Positions 16,298-26,505 of a stretch of DNA of 49,548 nucleotides are shown one piece after another. Below the pieces are notes generated by a model, which saw only the letters and a program-made list of their open reading frames with translations, was not told the origin of the DNA and did not search any database. The stretch spans positions 1-49,548 of the forward strand of contig JAIQFE010000039.1 of the NCBI GenBank assembly GCA_020073445.1, read 5' to 3'. The translations under genes were made by a program, and so were the position numbers. This DNA is from Terriglobia bacterium (GTDB lineage Bacteria > Acidobacteriota > Terriglobia > Bryobacterales > Bryobacteraceae). The first letter of the stretch is position 1, and each line of letters starts with the position of its first letter.

Positions 16298-16651
16298 AGC
16301 GTTTGGACTATTCTACTCCTTCGGCGGGGACTCAAATCCCTAGAAAACGCACAAACCGGGATGTGGAACAGGCTGCGGATCTGAAACGATTCGCGCGAAT
16401 TCCCAGCCGTATCGGCGCCAGGCGGGTTCAATTTGTCATAGAATCAACAGACCGGCCAGGCAATCTTCGAAGTTCCGGGAGGACCTCCTGGGGCCGGACG
16501 AACCAGTGCCCTGTCTATTCCAGACGGATTTAGCGGCGGGAAACCACGGCCTCCTTGTCGAGGCAGCAGGCGGAAATTGGTAAAAGATGGGCAGGCGCTG
16601 GGGGGCGGTACCCGTTTCAACTCAAGCTTAAAAGGAGCCTCGTCGATCACT
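16298..16651. other. Intergenic stretch; upstream part of the next reading frame
   Basis: The first ~140 bp hold no gene. From about 16441 the frame of the following hypothetical protein is already open, and the translated sequence (EVPGGPPGAGRTSALS ... ALGGGTRFNSSLKGAS) looks more protein-like than random, but it contains no ATG before 16652. A non-ATG start (TTG at 16577) or an upstream sequence change cannot be excluded. Confidence 0.4.
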
Positions 16652-17500
16652 ATGGACAAGCAAGATTATCCAAGTCGTTACTTGTATATTTCCGGCGCGT
16701 TCGCTGTAGGTGGAACGTTCACCGAAATCGCTCCCGATGTGAAAATCCACATGCAAGTTCCCACCATAGCTCCGGTACATCTGCCGATGGTAGGTGGAAT
16801 ATCGGAAGCGACGCAGAAGAAGAAGTTCGTCCTCGATTTCAGATCCGCTAAATTCGAGCGAATCGGCGGCAAACGGAAGCGTCAGCTGCAGAAGCAGGAG
16901 GCTCTCTCGGTGGGTGCGGCTCGCTCACTCGCCCAGACCGAACCAGAGGTCGCTGGGAGGCCCTTCGTGTCCCGAAGTCTGAGCGAAGTAGAGTCGGTCC
17001 GGATCGCCGGTGGGTTCTTTCTTAAGTACGGAATCCTCAACCTGACGTCGACTCATGATCCCAACAAAAGCCGCCATCCGGAGATCAGGTTTGGGACGAC
17101 GGAGATTCGCGGGCTGAGACTCGGCACGTCGAAGGTGAAGATAACGCTGGATGTGGGCCCCTTCAACAAATACCCGACACTCGAAGCGTTCGAGACCGCT
17201 TTCCAAAACGACTCGAGGCTCCGCCAAAAACTGTCGTCCAGGTTCGTGATGGACCCGAAAACCGGTGGATTGCACAAGAACGAATCAGGTTACGTGATCG
17301 GCTCTCTGGTGCAGAAGGTCGAAGGCCTTCCCGATGATGCGTCGTTCGATGGCTTTACTATTACTTGGCCCAAGTTCGGCAAGATCATCCTGGGCGAAGT
17401 TCTGATGGGACCGTATGTGCGGCGGGTAACGTTGGTTCGTTTCAAGCACTCGGACGGAGACATCGGCTCGGGATGCTCGGGCGGGAGTACGTGGCCTTAA
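16652..17500 (+). CDS. Hypothetical protein, family not recognised
   Basis: With ATG at 16652 the protein has 282 residues; AAAGGAG lies about 14 nt upstream, longer than usual. TTG at 16577 would add 25 residues, and the frame stays open back to about 16441. There is no signal peptide or membrane helix. The early part (RYLYISGAFAVGGTFTEI) is beta-rich, a basic/Gln-rich segment (KRKRQLQKQEAL) follows near residue 95, and the second half alternates hydrophobic beta strands with KYPTLEAFETAFQND-type helices. It ends in a small Gly/Ser-rich tail (SGCSGGSTWP). Consistent codon use across the frame supports a real gene. No function can be assigned; it lies alone between the kinases and a decayed region. 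Confidence 0.55.
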   Translation: MDKQDYPSRYLYISGAFAVGGTFTEIAPDVKIHMQVPTIAPVHLPMVGGISEATQKKKFVLDFRSAKFERIGGKRKRQLQKQEALSVGAARSLAQTEPEVAGRPFVSRSLSEVESVRIAGGFFLKYGILNLTSTHDPNKSRHPEIRFGTTEIRGLRLGTSKVKITLDVGPFNKYPTLEAFETAFQNDSRLRQKLSSRFVMDPKTGGLHKNESGYVIGSLVQKVEGLPDDASFDGFTITWPKFGKIILGEVLMGPYVRRVTLVRFKHSDGDIGSGCSGGSTWP

Positions 17501-18022
17501 AAGGAGACAAATTAAGGATACAAACGATACGGCGATGCTTCATCTTCCTGTTGTTGCCCGCGTTGATGAAGCTGTACTCTCGTCAAAAGATCAATTTCCG
17601 ATTGGCCGGTGTGTGCCTATTCTCCGGACCCCATTGGAAACCCTCTGATAATGGTACTTACGGCCCGGCCGAGCGCCGGTCTGGTGACATCCCCGGTTGC
17701 CACAAACAAGGGCTCGTGCCTCCCTACTGGACTGAATCCCTTAGGGAGGGCACGGACACCGAACTCATCTCCTTGGCCGGACCGTCAACCGCTGGAGACC
17801 TTCGCGTCTCGAAACTCGCGTTGTCGCTTCACGTATTCTTGCCATTCGGCCGCGAAGGAACACTATCCCCATTCCCAGCGGCCCCTCATCGCCCTTCAAT
17901 CTTGGGATTCGAATGGTGGTGGACCTTCAAAACCTACGAAACCAGGTTTTGACGGTTTTGTAGGTTAGATCTTCGAGGGGTGCGGATTGTGGTCACCTTT
18001 GATGGGTGCTTTCAAAGCCACA
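17501..18022. other. Non-coding or decayed stretch
   Basis: About 520 bp with only overlapping short frames that lack domain content. It ends in a strong hairpin at 17931-17966. The following two genes are both truncated, so this region may belong to the same decayed segment. Confidence 0.4.
17931..17966. terminator. Strong inverted repeat, possible bidirectional terminator
   Basis: AACCTACGAAACC (17931-17943) and GGTTTTGTAGGTT (17954-17966) pair over 13 positions with one mismatch around a 10-nt loop. There is no clean T-run, so it may be a factor-independent terminator of weak type or a structural repeat. It lies between the hypothetical gene on the plus strand and the LuxR fragment on the minus strand, a convergent position that suits a shared terminator. 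Confidence 0.35.
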
Positions 18023-19856
<1,834 letters not shown>

Positions 19857-19870
19857 GGCCGTGGTTCTCC

Positions 19871-21412
19871 TTACGGGAGGGCGAACGCGTACAGCGAACC
19901 GCCTCCGCCCACCACTATATACTGCTTGCCATCGAGCTCATACGCGATGGGACCGTTGCCCATCCTGCCGATGTTCTCGTGCCATAGGGTGGCTCCGTCG
20001 CTGGTGCGAAACGCCATCGCGTTGCCGGCTATGTCGCCGCTAAATGTCAGTCCAGTATCGGTTGTCAGTACGCCGGCCGTGCCCGCACCATCGCCGATCG
20101 GATGGTTCCAAACGATCTTTCCAGTCTGGTAATCGATGGCCCGAAGGAACGCCTTGCCTCCGACAGCATAGTCCGCGCCAGCCCAGCCGTAGGACCCGTG
20201 CTCGGATTTGAAGAAGTAGATGCCATAGCCGTCCTGAGCGCTGACAATGAACAGGCCAGTCTTCGGGTCAAAGCTTGGCGGGCGGAAGTTGGTGGCGCCG
20301 CTCTCGTTGGGCGCTACCAGAACGCCGCTTTTCGAGGGATACTTGGCCGGATCCGGAATGGGGTGTCCCTTCGCATCGACCCCCTTCGCCCAATTCACAG
20401 TGGCGAACGGCGTGGTCAGCAAGCTGTTCCCGTTCGTCCGGTCGAGCACGAAAAAGTAGCCGTTGCGCGAGGCCTGCATCAGCATCTTGCGAGGCTGGCC
20501 CTTGAAATTCGCATCGACGAGCACGGGGACTTCATTGGCATCCCAATCGTGCGTATCGTGCGGCGAGGCTTGGAAGCCCCAGACCATTTTCCCGGTGTCC
20601 GGATTGAGCGCCACGATGCTGCACGTCCAGGGATTGTTTCCCGGCCGGACCTCGCCATTCAAAACCGGCGTGGGATTCCCAGTGCCCACGTAGACCAGGT
20701 TGAGATCGGGATCGTAGGTGCCGGTAGTCCACATCTGGCCGCCGGTGGCTCCGCCGCTGTTCGGCTCCTTAGCTCCGGGAGGAGACGTGCTGTAAAAGAT
20801 CCACTGTGTCTTGCCGGTGTCCGCGTCAACGGATTTCAATTGACCCGGTAGGTTATCGAAATCGCCGGAAACGCCGACCAGGACATGATTACCCACCACC
20901 AGAGGAGCGTTGGTCGACCAATATCCCTTGTTGGAATCGGCAATCACGACGTCCCATTTAACCTTCCCGTCTTTCGCGTTCAGCGCGATCAGGTGGCAGT
21001 CGGGCGTGGTCAAATACACGGTGTCTTTGTAGATGGCCGCGCCGCGATGGCCGATGTGAAAGGCGTTGTTCGGTGGATTCTGATAGTGCCAGAGTTCCTT
21101 CGCCGTACGCGCATCGATGGCCCAGATGTTGTCCGGCAAGGTCACATAGAGTATGCCGTTCGACAGGATCGGCGACGCCTTGATCTGCTGATTCTGCCCC
21201 GTCTGGAAGCGCCACACCTGCTGTAGCTTGCCGACGTTTTCTGGAGTAATTTCGCTGAGATTGGAATGCCGCTGACCGGTATAGTTGCCGTGAAAAGTAA
21301 GCCAGCTATCGGCAGGCGGATGGAGCAGACTTTTGGGATCGACGGTTTGGGCGGAGGCGATCAGACCCAGCCCGATTCCGAGACTCAACAGAGCGCGCAC
21401 GTTTCCCCTCAT
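19871..21412 (-). CDS. PQQ-type quinoprotein dehydrogenase (periplasmic)
   Basis: The protein has 513 residues with a signal peptide (residues 1-23, ending IASAQT). Repeated tryptophan-docking blades characterise the eight-bladed PQQ propeller: LQQVWRFQTGQNQQIKASP near residue 50, AKELWHYQNPP, GKVKWDVVIADS, GKMVWGFQASPHDTHDWDAN (the W-D-x-N segment lies near the PQQ/Ca site) and GATLWHENIG. It lacks the vicinal Cys-Cys disulphide typical of methanol/ethanol dehydrogenases and has no haem domain of its own, so electrons probably pass to the adjacent di-haem cytochrome c. The start ATG overlaps the cytochrome stop by 4 bp (ATGA), showing translational coupling. The substrate (alcohol or sugar) cannot be told from the sequence. 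Confidence 0.85.
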   Translation of the reverse strand: MRGNVRALLSLGIGLGLIASAQTVDPKSLLHPPADSWLTFHGNYTGQRHSNLSEITPENVGKLQQVWRFQTGQNQQIKASPILSNGILYVTLPDNIWAIDARTAKELWHYQNPPNNAFHIGHRGAAIYKDTVYLTTPDCHLIALNAKDGKVKWDVVIADSNKGYWSTNAPLVVGNHVLVGVSGDFDNLPGQLKSVDADTGKTQWIFYSTSPPGAKEPNSGGATGGQMWTTGTYDPDLNLVYVGTGNPTPVLNGEVRPGNNPWTCSIVALNPDTGKMVWGFQASPHDTHDWDANEVPVLVDANFKGQPRKMLMQASRNGYFFVLDRTNGNSLLTTPFATVNWAKGVDAKGHPIPDPAKYPSKSGVLVAPNESGATNFRPPSFDPKTGLFIVSAQDGYGIYFFKSEHGSYGWAGADYAVGGKAFLRAIDYQTGKIVWNHPIGDGAGTAGVLTTDTGLTFSGDIAGNAMAFRTSDGATLWHENIGRMGNGPIAYELDGKQYIVVGGGGSLYAFALP

Positions 21413-22290
21413 TTCAGCGTATCCAGATAAGCGAAGACGTTGTGCATGTCGCCGTCAGTGTATTTCCCTAGTTGATCGAAGTGCACCGACATCGGGTCGT
21501 CAATCTTAAACTTCACCGCACTCTTTTCGTACGTCTGGCGCGCTCCCGAGGAATCCAGAACCACGATCGTGAATTCATCCTCGGTGGCCAAGGGTCCGGT
21601 CACGGTCTGGCCCGAGGCCAGCGTCACGGTGACTTTCGGCCGCGGTGGAGCGGGCCGACCGTTGGTGGGATTGAGCATCCGCTGGAGCAGCGCCAATCCC
21701 TGAAAGCGTGTAGCGATGCCAGCCAGATCGCCCGTGGCGGAATGGCACTTGGAGCAGCCACCGGCTCCGTTGAAGTAGCGCCGGCCTGCGGCCGCATTGC
21801 CAGTCGCCAGGTCCGAGGGATCCACCGCGCGGCGCCCTCCGCCCAACGCTTCGAATTTGGATTTCTGGTCGTGGATGAAGGCGACGATCGCGCCCAGATC
21901 GGCGTCACTCAGGTTAAACGAGGGCATACCCTGGTCCGGCCGCCCCTGACGAAGCAGGGTTCCGATCTTATCGCCACGCGTGTCTTCGGCGACGAGCTTG
22001 GAGCGCGTAAGGTCCGGTCCGGTTTCTCCCCCCGCGGCATCGCGGCCGTGGCAGAATCCGCATTGCGACGTAAATCGTAGTTCGCCGGCCTTAATCTGCT
22101 CAGCCGGATACGTTTGTGGCGTCACCGTTGGTGGCCCCGGCAGCGAGGCCGGGCTCTGAATGGGACTTCTCGCAACCTGTCCCTTCGCCGGACCATTGGC
22201 TCGACCAGCCACCTGGCCGCCAGGTCCCTGGGCAACCACCATGCCGACCCCTATCAGCGCGGCGGACAGGGTCCAAACGGTTTGCTTCAT
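21409..22290 (-). CDS. Di-haem c-type cytochrome
   Basis: The protein has 293 residues with a signal peptide (about 1-20). A first haem-c motif CGFCH is at residues 77-81, with GMPSFNLSDADLGAIVAFIHD (Met122 as likely distal ligand) following. A second motif CSKCH lies at 179-183. The C-terminal third (VTVTLASGQTVTGPL and DEFTIVVLDSSG) is beta-rich and resembles the extra segment seen in cytochromes paired with quinoproteins. It is the first gene of the run with the PQQ-type enzyme (4-bp overlap) and the ThuA protein, and is the natural electron acceptor of that enzyme in the periplasm. Confidence 0.88.
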   Translation of the reverse strand: MKQTVWTLSAALIGVGMVVAQGPGGQVAGRANGPAKGQVARSPIQSPASLPGPPTVTPQTYPAEQIKAGELRFTSQCGFCHGRDAAGGETGPDLTRSKLVAEDTRGDKIGTLLRQGRPDQGMPSFNLSDADLGAIVAFIHDQKSKFEALGGGRRAVDPSDLATGNAAAGRRYFNGAGGCSKCHSATGDLAGIATRFQGLALLQRMLNPTNGRPAPPRPKVTVTLASGQTVTGPLATEDEFTIVVLDSSGARQTYEKSAVKFKIDDPMSVHFDQLGKYTDGDMHNVFAYLDTLK

Positions 22291-22363
22291 CCTTGAGCAA
22301 TACTGACGAAATTCGCGCCCGAATGCAAATCGACGCTAGGCCGGTGAGCGTATTAGAGCCGGC

Positions 22364-23188
22364 CTAGACACGTTTGCGCGCCACGACGGCCGCGGTCATC
22401 TCGGACGCCACCTTGACCAATGCCGCCATCTTGGGGTGCACGGGCACGATGTCGACAGGGAAGCCGGCGGCTGCAAGCGATGCCGTCATCACTGGCCCCA
22501 CAGACGCGATGGCCGTATACTCGCGCAGAGCATCGGCGACCTGCGGTTGGATTCCAAGCCCCTCGGCGATCATCATGAGGTGGTCAAACTGGATGGAGGA
22601 GGTGAACAGGACTACGTCGACCTGGCGATCGGCCAACCGGCGCGCCGCCATTTGAAGCGGTCCGATATCGGCAGGAAGTTCCCAGCGGTAGAGCACGATC
22701 GGCGTAACGCACGCACCCAGTTTTTCGAGCGCGGCTTTCATCTCGACATTAGGACGCCCATATTCCTGCACGGCGATCCGCCGCTCCGTGCGAGCCGCTA
22801 CGGCTTCCACGATTTCTTTCCACGTGTTGGGTTCCGGGACCACGATTTGCGCGCGTACGCCCAGCTCGCGCAGAATCGGCAGGGGCTTGGGCCCGCGCGA
22901 CACGATGGTGACGCGACTCAAGGCCGAGCCGAGCCTGGCCTCGTTAGAGTGCGCGGCAGCCTGATCGCGCAGAAACGCTATCCCGGTGCCGGTCATGACG
23001 ATGACCATGTCGAATTCGCCGCCCTCCAGCCGCTCAACAAAGTGGATGGCCTCGCCCTGATCATCGAAAGCGCGCTCCTGGACCGACGGCGCGACGAATG
23101 GATCGCCCCCCTCCCTGCGGATGAGGGCTTCCATTTCCTTGGCGCGGCGACTTTCCAGGCTGAGAACGCGGAGTCCTGCAAATGGCAT
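22364..23188 (-). CDS. hemD: Uroporphyrinogen-III synthase
   Basis: The protein has 274 residues, with no signal peptide (cytoplasmic). The two-domain HemD pattern is visible: GLRVLSLESRRAKEMEALI at the N-terminus, VIVMTGTGIAFLRD near 65, RIAVQEYGRPNVEMKAAL near 145, VDVVLFTSSIQFDHLM near 205 and YTAIASVGPVMTASLAAAG near 243, which carry the conserved T-S and G-P-x-T segments. It cyclises hydroxymethylbilane to uroporphyrinogen III, the precursor of siroheme. It lies 31 bp after the outer-membrane barrel gene at the end of the nitrate gene run, so it probably boosts siroheme supply for NirB. The siroheme-specific methyltransferase is not in the window. Confidence 0.85.
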   Translation of the reverse strand: MPFAGLRVLSLESRRAKEMEALIRREGGDPFVAPSVQERAFDDQGEAIHFVERLEGGEFDMVIVMTGTGIAFLRDQAAAHSNEARLGSALSRVTIVSRGPKPLPILRELGVRAQIVVPEPNTWKEIVEAVAARTERRIAVQEYGRPNVEMKAALEKLGACVTPIVLYRWELPADIGPLQMAARRLADRQVDVVLFTSSIQFDHLMMIAEGLGIQPQVADALREYTAIASVGPVMTASLAAAGFPVDIVPVHPKMAALVKVASEMTAAVVARKRV

Positions 23189-23219
23189 GTATTAGAGCGC
23201 GGTAAGACTTTCCTCCAGT

Positions 23220-24671
23220 CTAAAACTTAAACATGGCCTCCACGTATCCGAATTCGCCATTTTTTCCATTCGGATAGATTTGCTCCATCGCCGCCAGACC
23301 CTGGGCGTATCCGAAGTATGCAGTGAGTGTTGTCCAGCGGTTCGCACGATACTCGACGCTGGTGTCGTACAGATTGGCCAAGGAACGCCGCCCAGAGGTC
23401 GGACGGCCGACGTAGCCGAAGGTCCACGGCTGAAACACCCCGCCGCCGCTGTACCAAAGGTCATTCGCATTGCTTAGGCGCAGCGCATGAAACTCGCTGG
23501 AAACCGTGATCTTAGTATGCGGACGCAGCACGAGTGCCCCGAAGCGATCCTCGGTGTTCATCATGTTGAAGAATGGAAACCGCGCGTAAAGACGAGGCGT
23601 CGGAAGCACCTGGAAGAAGGTCCCGTGGCGCGAATCTCCGGGATTGCCGTCGCCGGAGCCCATCGTGAACCCGCCTCGCAGCCATGGTTTTAGCCGCGGA
23701 AGAACCTTGGGTTGGAAGCCGCCCTCGACATCGAGAGCGTAGGCCCTTTGAGATTGCGTCCCCCATCTGCCGGTTTGTACGGCTCCCCACGCGAGAGCAT
23801 CGATCGTCCCGGCTTTCGTTGTGAACGCGTGCATGCTGTGCGCACCGAAAGTCTCGATGCGGATGTTCTCCGTCTCGTGGGCCCGGATCGCCGCAGAGCG
23901 ATTGTCGGTCTTCACGATATGGCGCCAATCGTCGTAATCGAGCATGAAGACGCGCGTGTCGGCTGCGTGATTTCCGTGTCCCCATTCGTGAGTGAAAGCC
24001 GCATAACCGAAGGCGGCGCGATTCCATCCCCAGCCGTCTGTCTGATACACGCCTCGCGTCGGAATGGCCGCCACGAACGTGAAATCGTTAGCCGGCTTGG
24101 AATACGAGAAACGCGCGCCGTCGAAGCCGCGCCCGACATCAGACCATCCGAACGTCCCAATCAGGCGCTGGCTGATACGATCGCGCTTGAGCGTCGCCAG
24201 CGTGGCGCTTTTGGGGACGATCTCCGTTCCGTCGTTGAACTCGAATCGTCCGACTTGCAGCGAGCCGGCTTCGCTGGGACCCAAGCCCTTGACCCGCACA
24301 TACAGTTGCTTTGGGAACACCATCCCGCTGTACTGGCTGTTGCCGTTCGCCGAGTAGTAGTTCGAGCCGAGGCCGAGCGCACCTTGGGGCGCCGGTGCGG
24401 TCGCCGTGTCCGGCAATCCGAGCAGGAAAGGAGCCGCGAATTCCGCGTCCCAATCCCAGCCCTTGCGATGCTCCGTAAGATTCACGCGAAGTATGTTGCC
24501 GCTGTAACCATATTCATTGTTGCCGGAAGACGGCTCGAACCAATCCCACGCGTAGGCGCGCGTGCGGAAGGTTCCTGTGACGACCACGTCACCCAGCTTC
24601 ATGGGCGTATCCGCGGATTGTCCAAACGATACGGTAGCGGCAAGCAGCGAAAGAACAAGAATGTTTCGCAT
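23220..24671 (-). CDS. Alginate-export-family outer-membrane beta-barrel
   Basis: The frame is open to 24878, but the real start is ATG 24671: a signal peptide begins there (MRNILVLSLLAATVSFGQ) and the preceding gene's stop ends just one base before. The product has 483 residues. Alternating strands run from about residue 25 to an aromatic C-terminus (EAMFKF), as expected for a barrel recognised by BAM. The sequence fits the alginate_exp family: LDYDDWRHIVKTDNRSA near 245 and GTFFQVLPTPRLYARFPFF near 350. In this location it more likely passes a small solute, perhaps nitrate, than alginate, as no polysaccharide genes surround it. It is translationally coupled to the NarK-type gene. Confidence 0.8.
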   Translation of the reverse strand: MRNILVLSLLAATVSFGQSADTPMKLGDVVVTGTFRTRAYAWDWFEPSSGNNEYGYSGNILRVNLTEHRKGWDWDAEFAAPFLLGLPDTATAPAPQGALGLGSNYYSANGNSQYSGMVFPKQLYVRVKGLGPSEAGSLQVGRFEFNDGTEIVPKSATLATLKRDRISQRLIGTFGWSDVGRGFDGARFSYSKPANDFTFVAAIPTRGVYQTDGWGWNRAAFGYAAFTHEWGHGNHAADTRVFMLDYDDWRHIVKTDNRSAAIRAHETENIRIETFGAHSMHAFTTKAGTIDALAWGAVQTGRWGTQSQRAYALDVEGGFQPKVLPRLKPWLRGGFTMGSGDGNPGDSRHGTFFQVLPTPRLYARFPFFNMMNTEDRFGALVLRPHTKITVSSEFHALRLSNANDLWYSGGGVFQPWTFGYVGRPTSGRRSLANLYDTSVEYRANRWTTLTAYFGYAQGLAAMEQIYPNGKNGEFGYVEAMFKF

Positions 24672-24672
24672 C

Positions 24673-26010
24673 CTAGTCTCCCATTGCCGCAGCGGTGGCG
24701 AGTTCGCCTGCCAAGCGGGCTTCGATCTCCGCACGCGCGGATTGCTCTTCGCTCTCAGAGAAGCGGACCACGAAGGTAAGCACGGAAACGACGGATATCG
24801 TCGCTCCGAGAACCAACAGCGCTTGGGTCCACGGCATGCTGCCTTTGAACAGGAACCCCGCGAGCACCGACCCGACATTGCCTCCGGCGCCTACGATCCC
24901 GGCGACCGCTCCCAGTGCACGCTTGTTCACGAAGGGAACCAGCGCGTACGTGGCTCCGTTCGACATCTTGATGAACAGCCCGGTTAGCATCATCGCCGCG
25001 ATCGCTAGCGGGAGCACACGCATCTGCGAGAACAGCATCAGGGCGAGCCCTTCGCAGCAGATGGTGGCGCCCAGCAGCAGAGCGCGTCCGCGGAGGCCCC
25101 AGCGCCGGTGAAAACGGTCGCTCACGATGCCGCCCAGAGCGCGCGCAAATAGGTTCATCATTCCGAACGAGCCGGCCACCACACCGGCGGCGGTCAACGC
25201 AAGGTGAAAATAGTCGGTGAAATACAGCGCCGCGATGTTGTCGATGGTCAACTCCATTCCGAAGCACGCGCCATACACCACAAACAGCGCCCACACCCGG
25301 GGATCGCGGCATGCAGTCGCGAATGCCGCGCCCGCGCCAGAACGGCTGGACAGCTCACCTCGGGCGCGAAGCTCCTTGAAATCGCCGTCCGCTGTGTCCC
25401 GGGTGAGCATGTAGTAGGCGATCCCGCACAAGAACATCGCCACTCCGGGCACGAACATCGCCATGCGCCATCCCCACCAGGAGCCCACACCCAAACTGAC
25501 GAATCCCGCGAACAACAGGGGCATCACAATTTGCGTGACCCCGCCGCCCAGGTTGCCCCATCCGGCCGACGCGGCGTTGGCGGTGCCGACGACGTTCGGC
25601 GCGAACATCACGGACGTGTGATATTGCGTGATGACGAAGGAAGCTCCGATGGCGCCAATCGCCAGGCGGAAGAGCAGGAACGTGCTGTAGTCGTGCGCCA
25701 GTCCGACGGCCATTACGGGCAGCGAACCAAGAATCAGCAGCCAGGCATACGCCCGGCGCGGTCCAATGTGGTCGCACAGCCAACCGATAAGCATCCGCAC
25801 GAGTACGGTGATCGCCACCGAAGCGATGGTCAGGTTGCCGATCTGTGCTTTTGTAAGGTGCAGCTCTTCGCGGATGACCGGCATCAAGGGCGCGATGCCG
25901 AACCATCCGAAAAAGCATAAGAAAAACGCAATCCACGACATGTGGAATGCGCGCATGGGAGCGCTGGAAAAATCAGCCAGGCGGATCCGGGTTGCTTTGC
26001 GAAAGTTCAT
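24673..26010 (-). CDS. NarK-type nitrate/nitrite transporter (MFS, NNP family)
   Basis: The frame extends to 26085; ATG at 26010 is preferred because AAGGAG lies about 11 nt upstream. The product has 445 residues with twelve predicted membrane helices. NNP features are visible: FFLCFFGWFGIAPLMPVI in TM1, RMLIGWLCDHIGPRRAY in the TM2-3 loop (the conserved Arg of nitrate binding) and the nitrate signature SAGWGNLGGGVTQ in TM5. The second half-signature is less clear (GIVGAGGNVGSVLAG). It imports nitrate, and perhaps nitrite, across the inner membrane for the reductases encoded upstream. The 141-bp gap to nirD may hold a secondary promoter; the next gene starts one base after the stop. Confidence 0.88.
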   Translation of the reverse strand: MNFRKATRIRLADFSSAPMRAFHMSWIAFFLCFFGWFGIAPLMPVIREELHLTKAQIGNLTIASVAITVLVRMLIGWLCDHIGPRRAYAWLLILGSLPVMAVGLAHDYSTFLLFRLAIGAIGASFVITQYHTSVMFAPNVVGTANAASAGWGNLGGGVTQIVMPLLFAGFVSLGVGSWWGWRMAMFVPGVAMFLCGIAYYMLTRDTADGDFKELRARGELSSRSGAGAAFATACRDPRVWALFVVYGACFGMELTIDNIAALYFTDYFHLALTAAGVVAGSFGMMNLFARALGGIVSDRFHRRWGLRGRALLLGATICCEGLALMLFSQMRVLPLAIAAMMLTGLFIKMSNGATYALVPFVNKRALGAVAGIVGAGGNVGSVLAGFLFKGSMPWTQALLVLGATISVVSVLTFVVRFSESEEQSARAEIEARLAGELATAAAMGD

Positions 26011-26151
26011 TTGAGTCGGTTCTCCTTGAGTTGGATTCAATTCAAATCGGCTCACACGGGGAGAGTCATCGAGCATTCGGGACACCCGTTCGCATCCGCT
26101 CGGCTGAATGATAGTCCTCAGACGTTGAGGGGAACTGCAGGAATGACGAAA

Positions 26152-26505
26152 CTACGCGGCCGCTTCTTCGCCGGCCTTGCAGGCACCTCCTAGATCGACG
26201 AAAACCACGCCGTCGTCGACGCGTGTCGGAAAGATCGCGACGCACCCAGGCTGAGACGCCAGCACAGGCATGCCCGTCTCCAGATCGAAGCGCTGCCCGT
26301 GCAGGGGGCACACCACTTTCGTCCCCGAGACAATTCCGTCGCACAAAGGTCCTCCCTTATGCGGACACTTGTTCTCGATCGTCAAATACCGGCCTTCGAG
26401 ATGGAAGATCGCAATCTCGGCATCCCCGACCAACACAGCCCGGCCCTCGCGGAGCGGGATATTGTCGGCCTTCGTGATAGGCGTCCAGCCACGAACGGCG
26501 TTCAT
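26152..26505 (-). CDS. nirD: Nitrite reductase small subunit, Rieske [2Fe-2S] type
   Basis: ATG at 26505 overlaps the nirB stop by 4 bp (ATGA) and gives a 117-residue protein; the longer open frame is an overlap shadow. The Rieske ligands are complete: NKCPHKGGPLCDG (Cys-x-His) and VVCPLHGQRFDLETG (Cys-x-x-His). This differs from the cluster-free E. coli NirD, so this subunit should carry a [2Fe-2S] centre and may feed electrons to NirB. It works with NirB in cytoplasmic reduction of nitrite to ammonium. The C-terminus ends in a short Ala/Glu tail. Confidence 0.9.
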   Translation of the reverse strand: MNAVRGWTPITKADNIPLREGRAVLVGDAEIAIFHLEGRYLTIENKCPHKGGPLCDGIVSGTKVVCPLHGQRFDLETGMPVLASQPGCVAIFPTRVDDGVVFVDLGGACKAGEEAAA

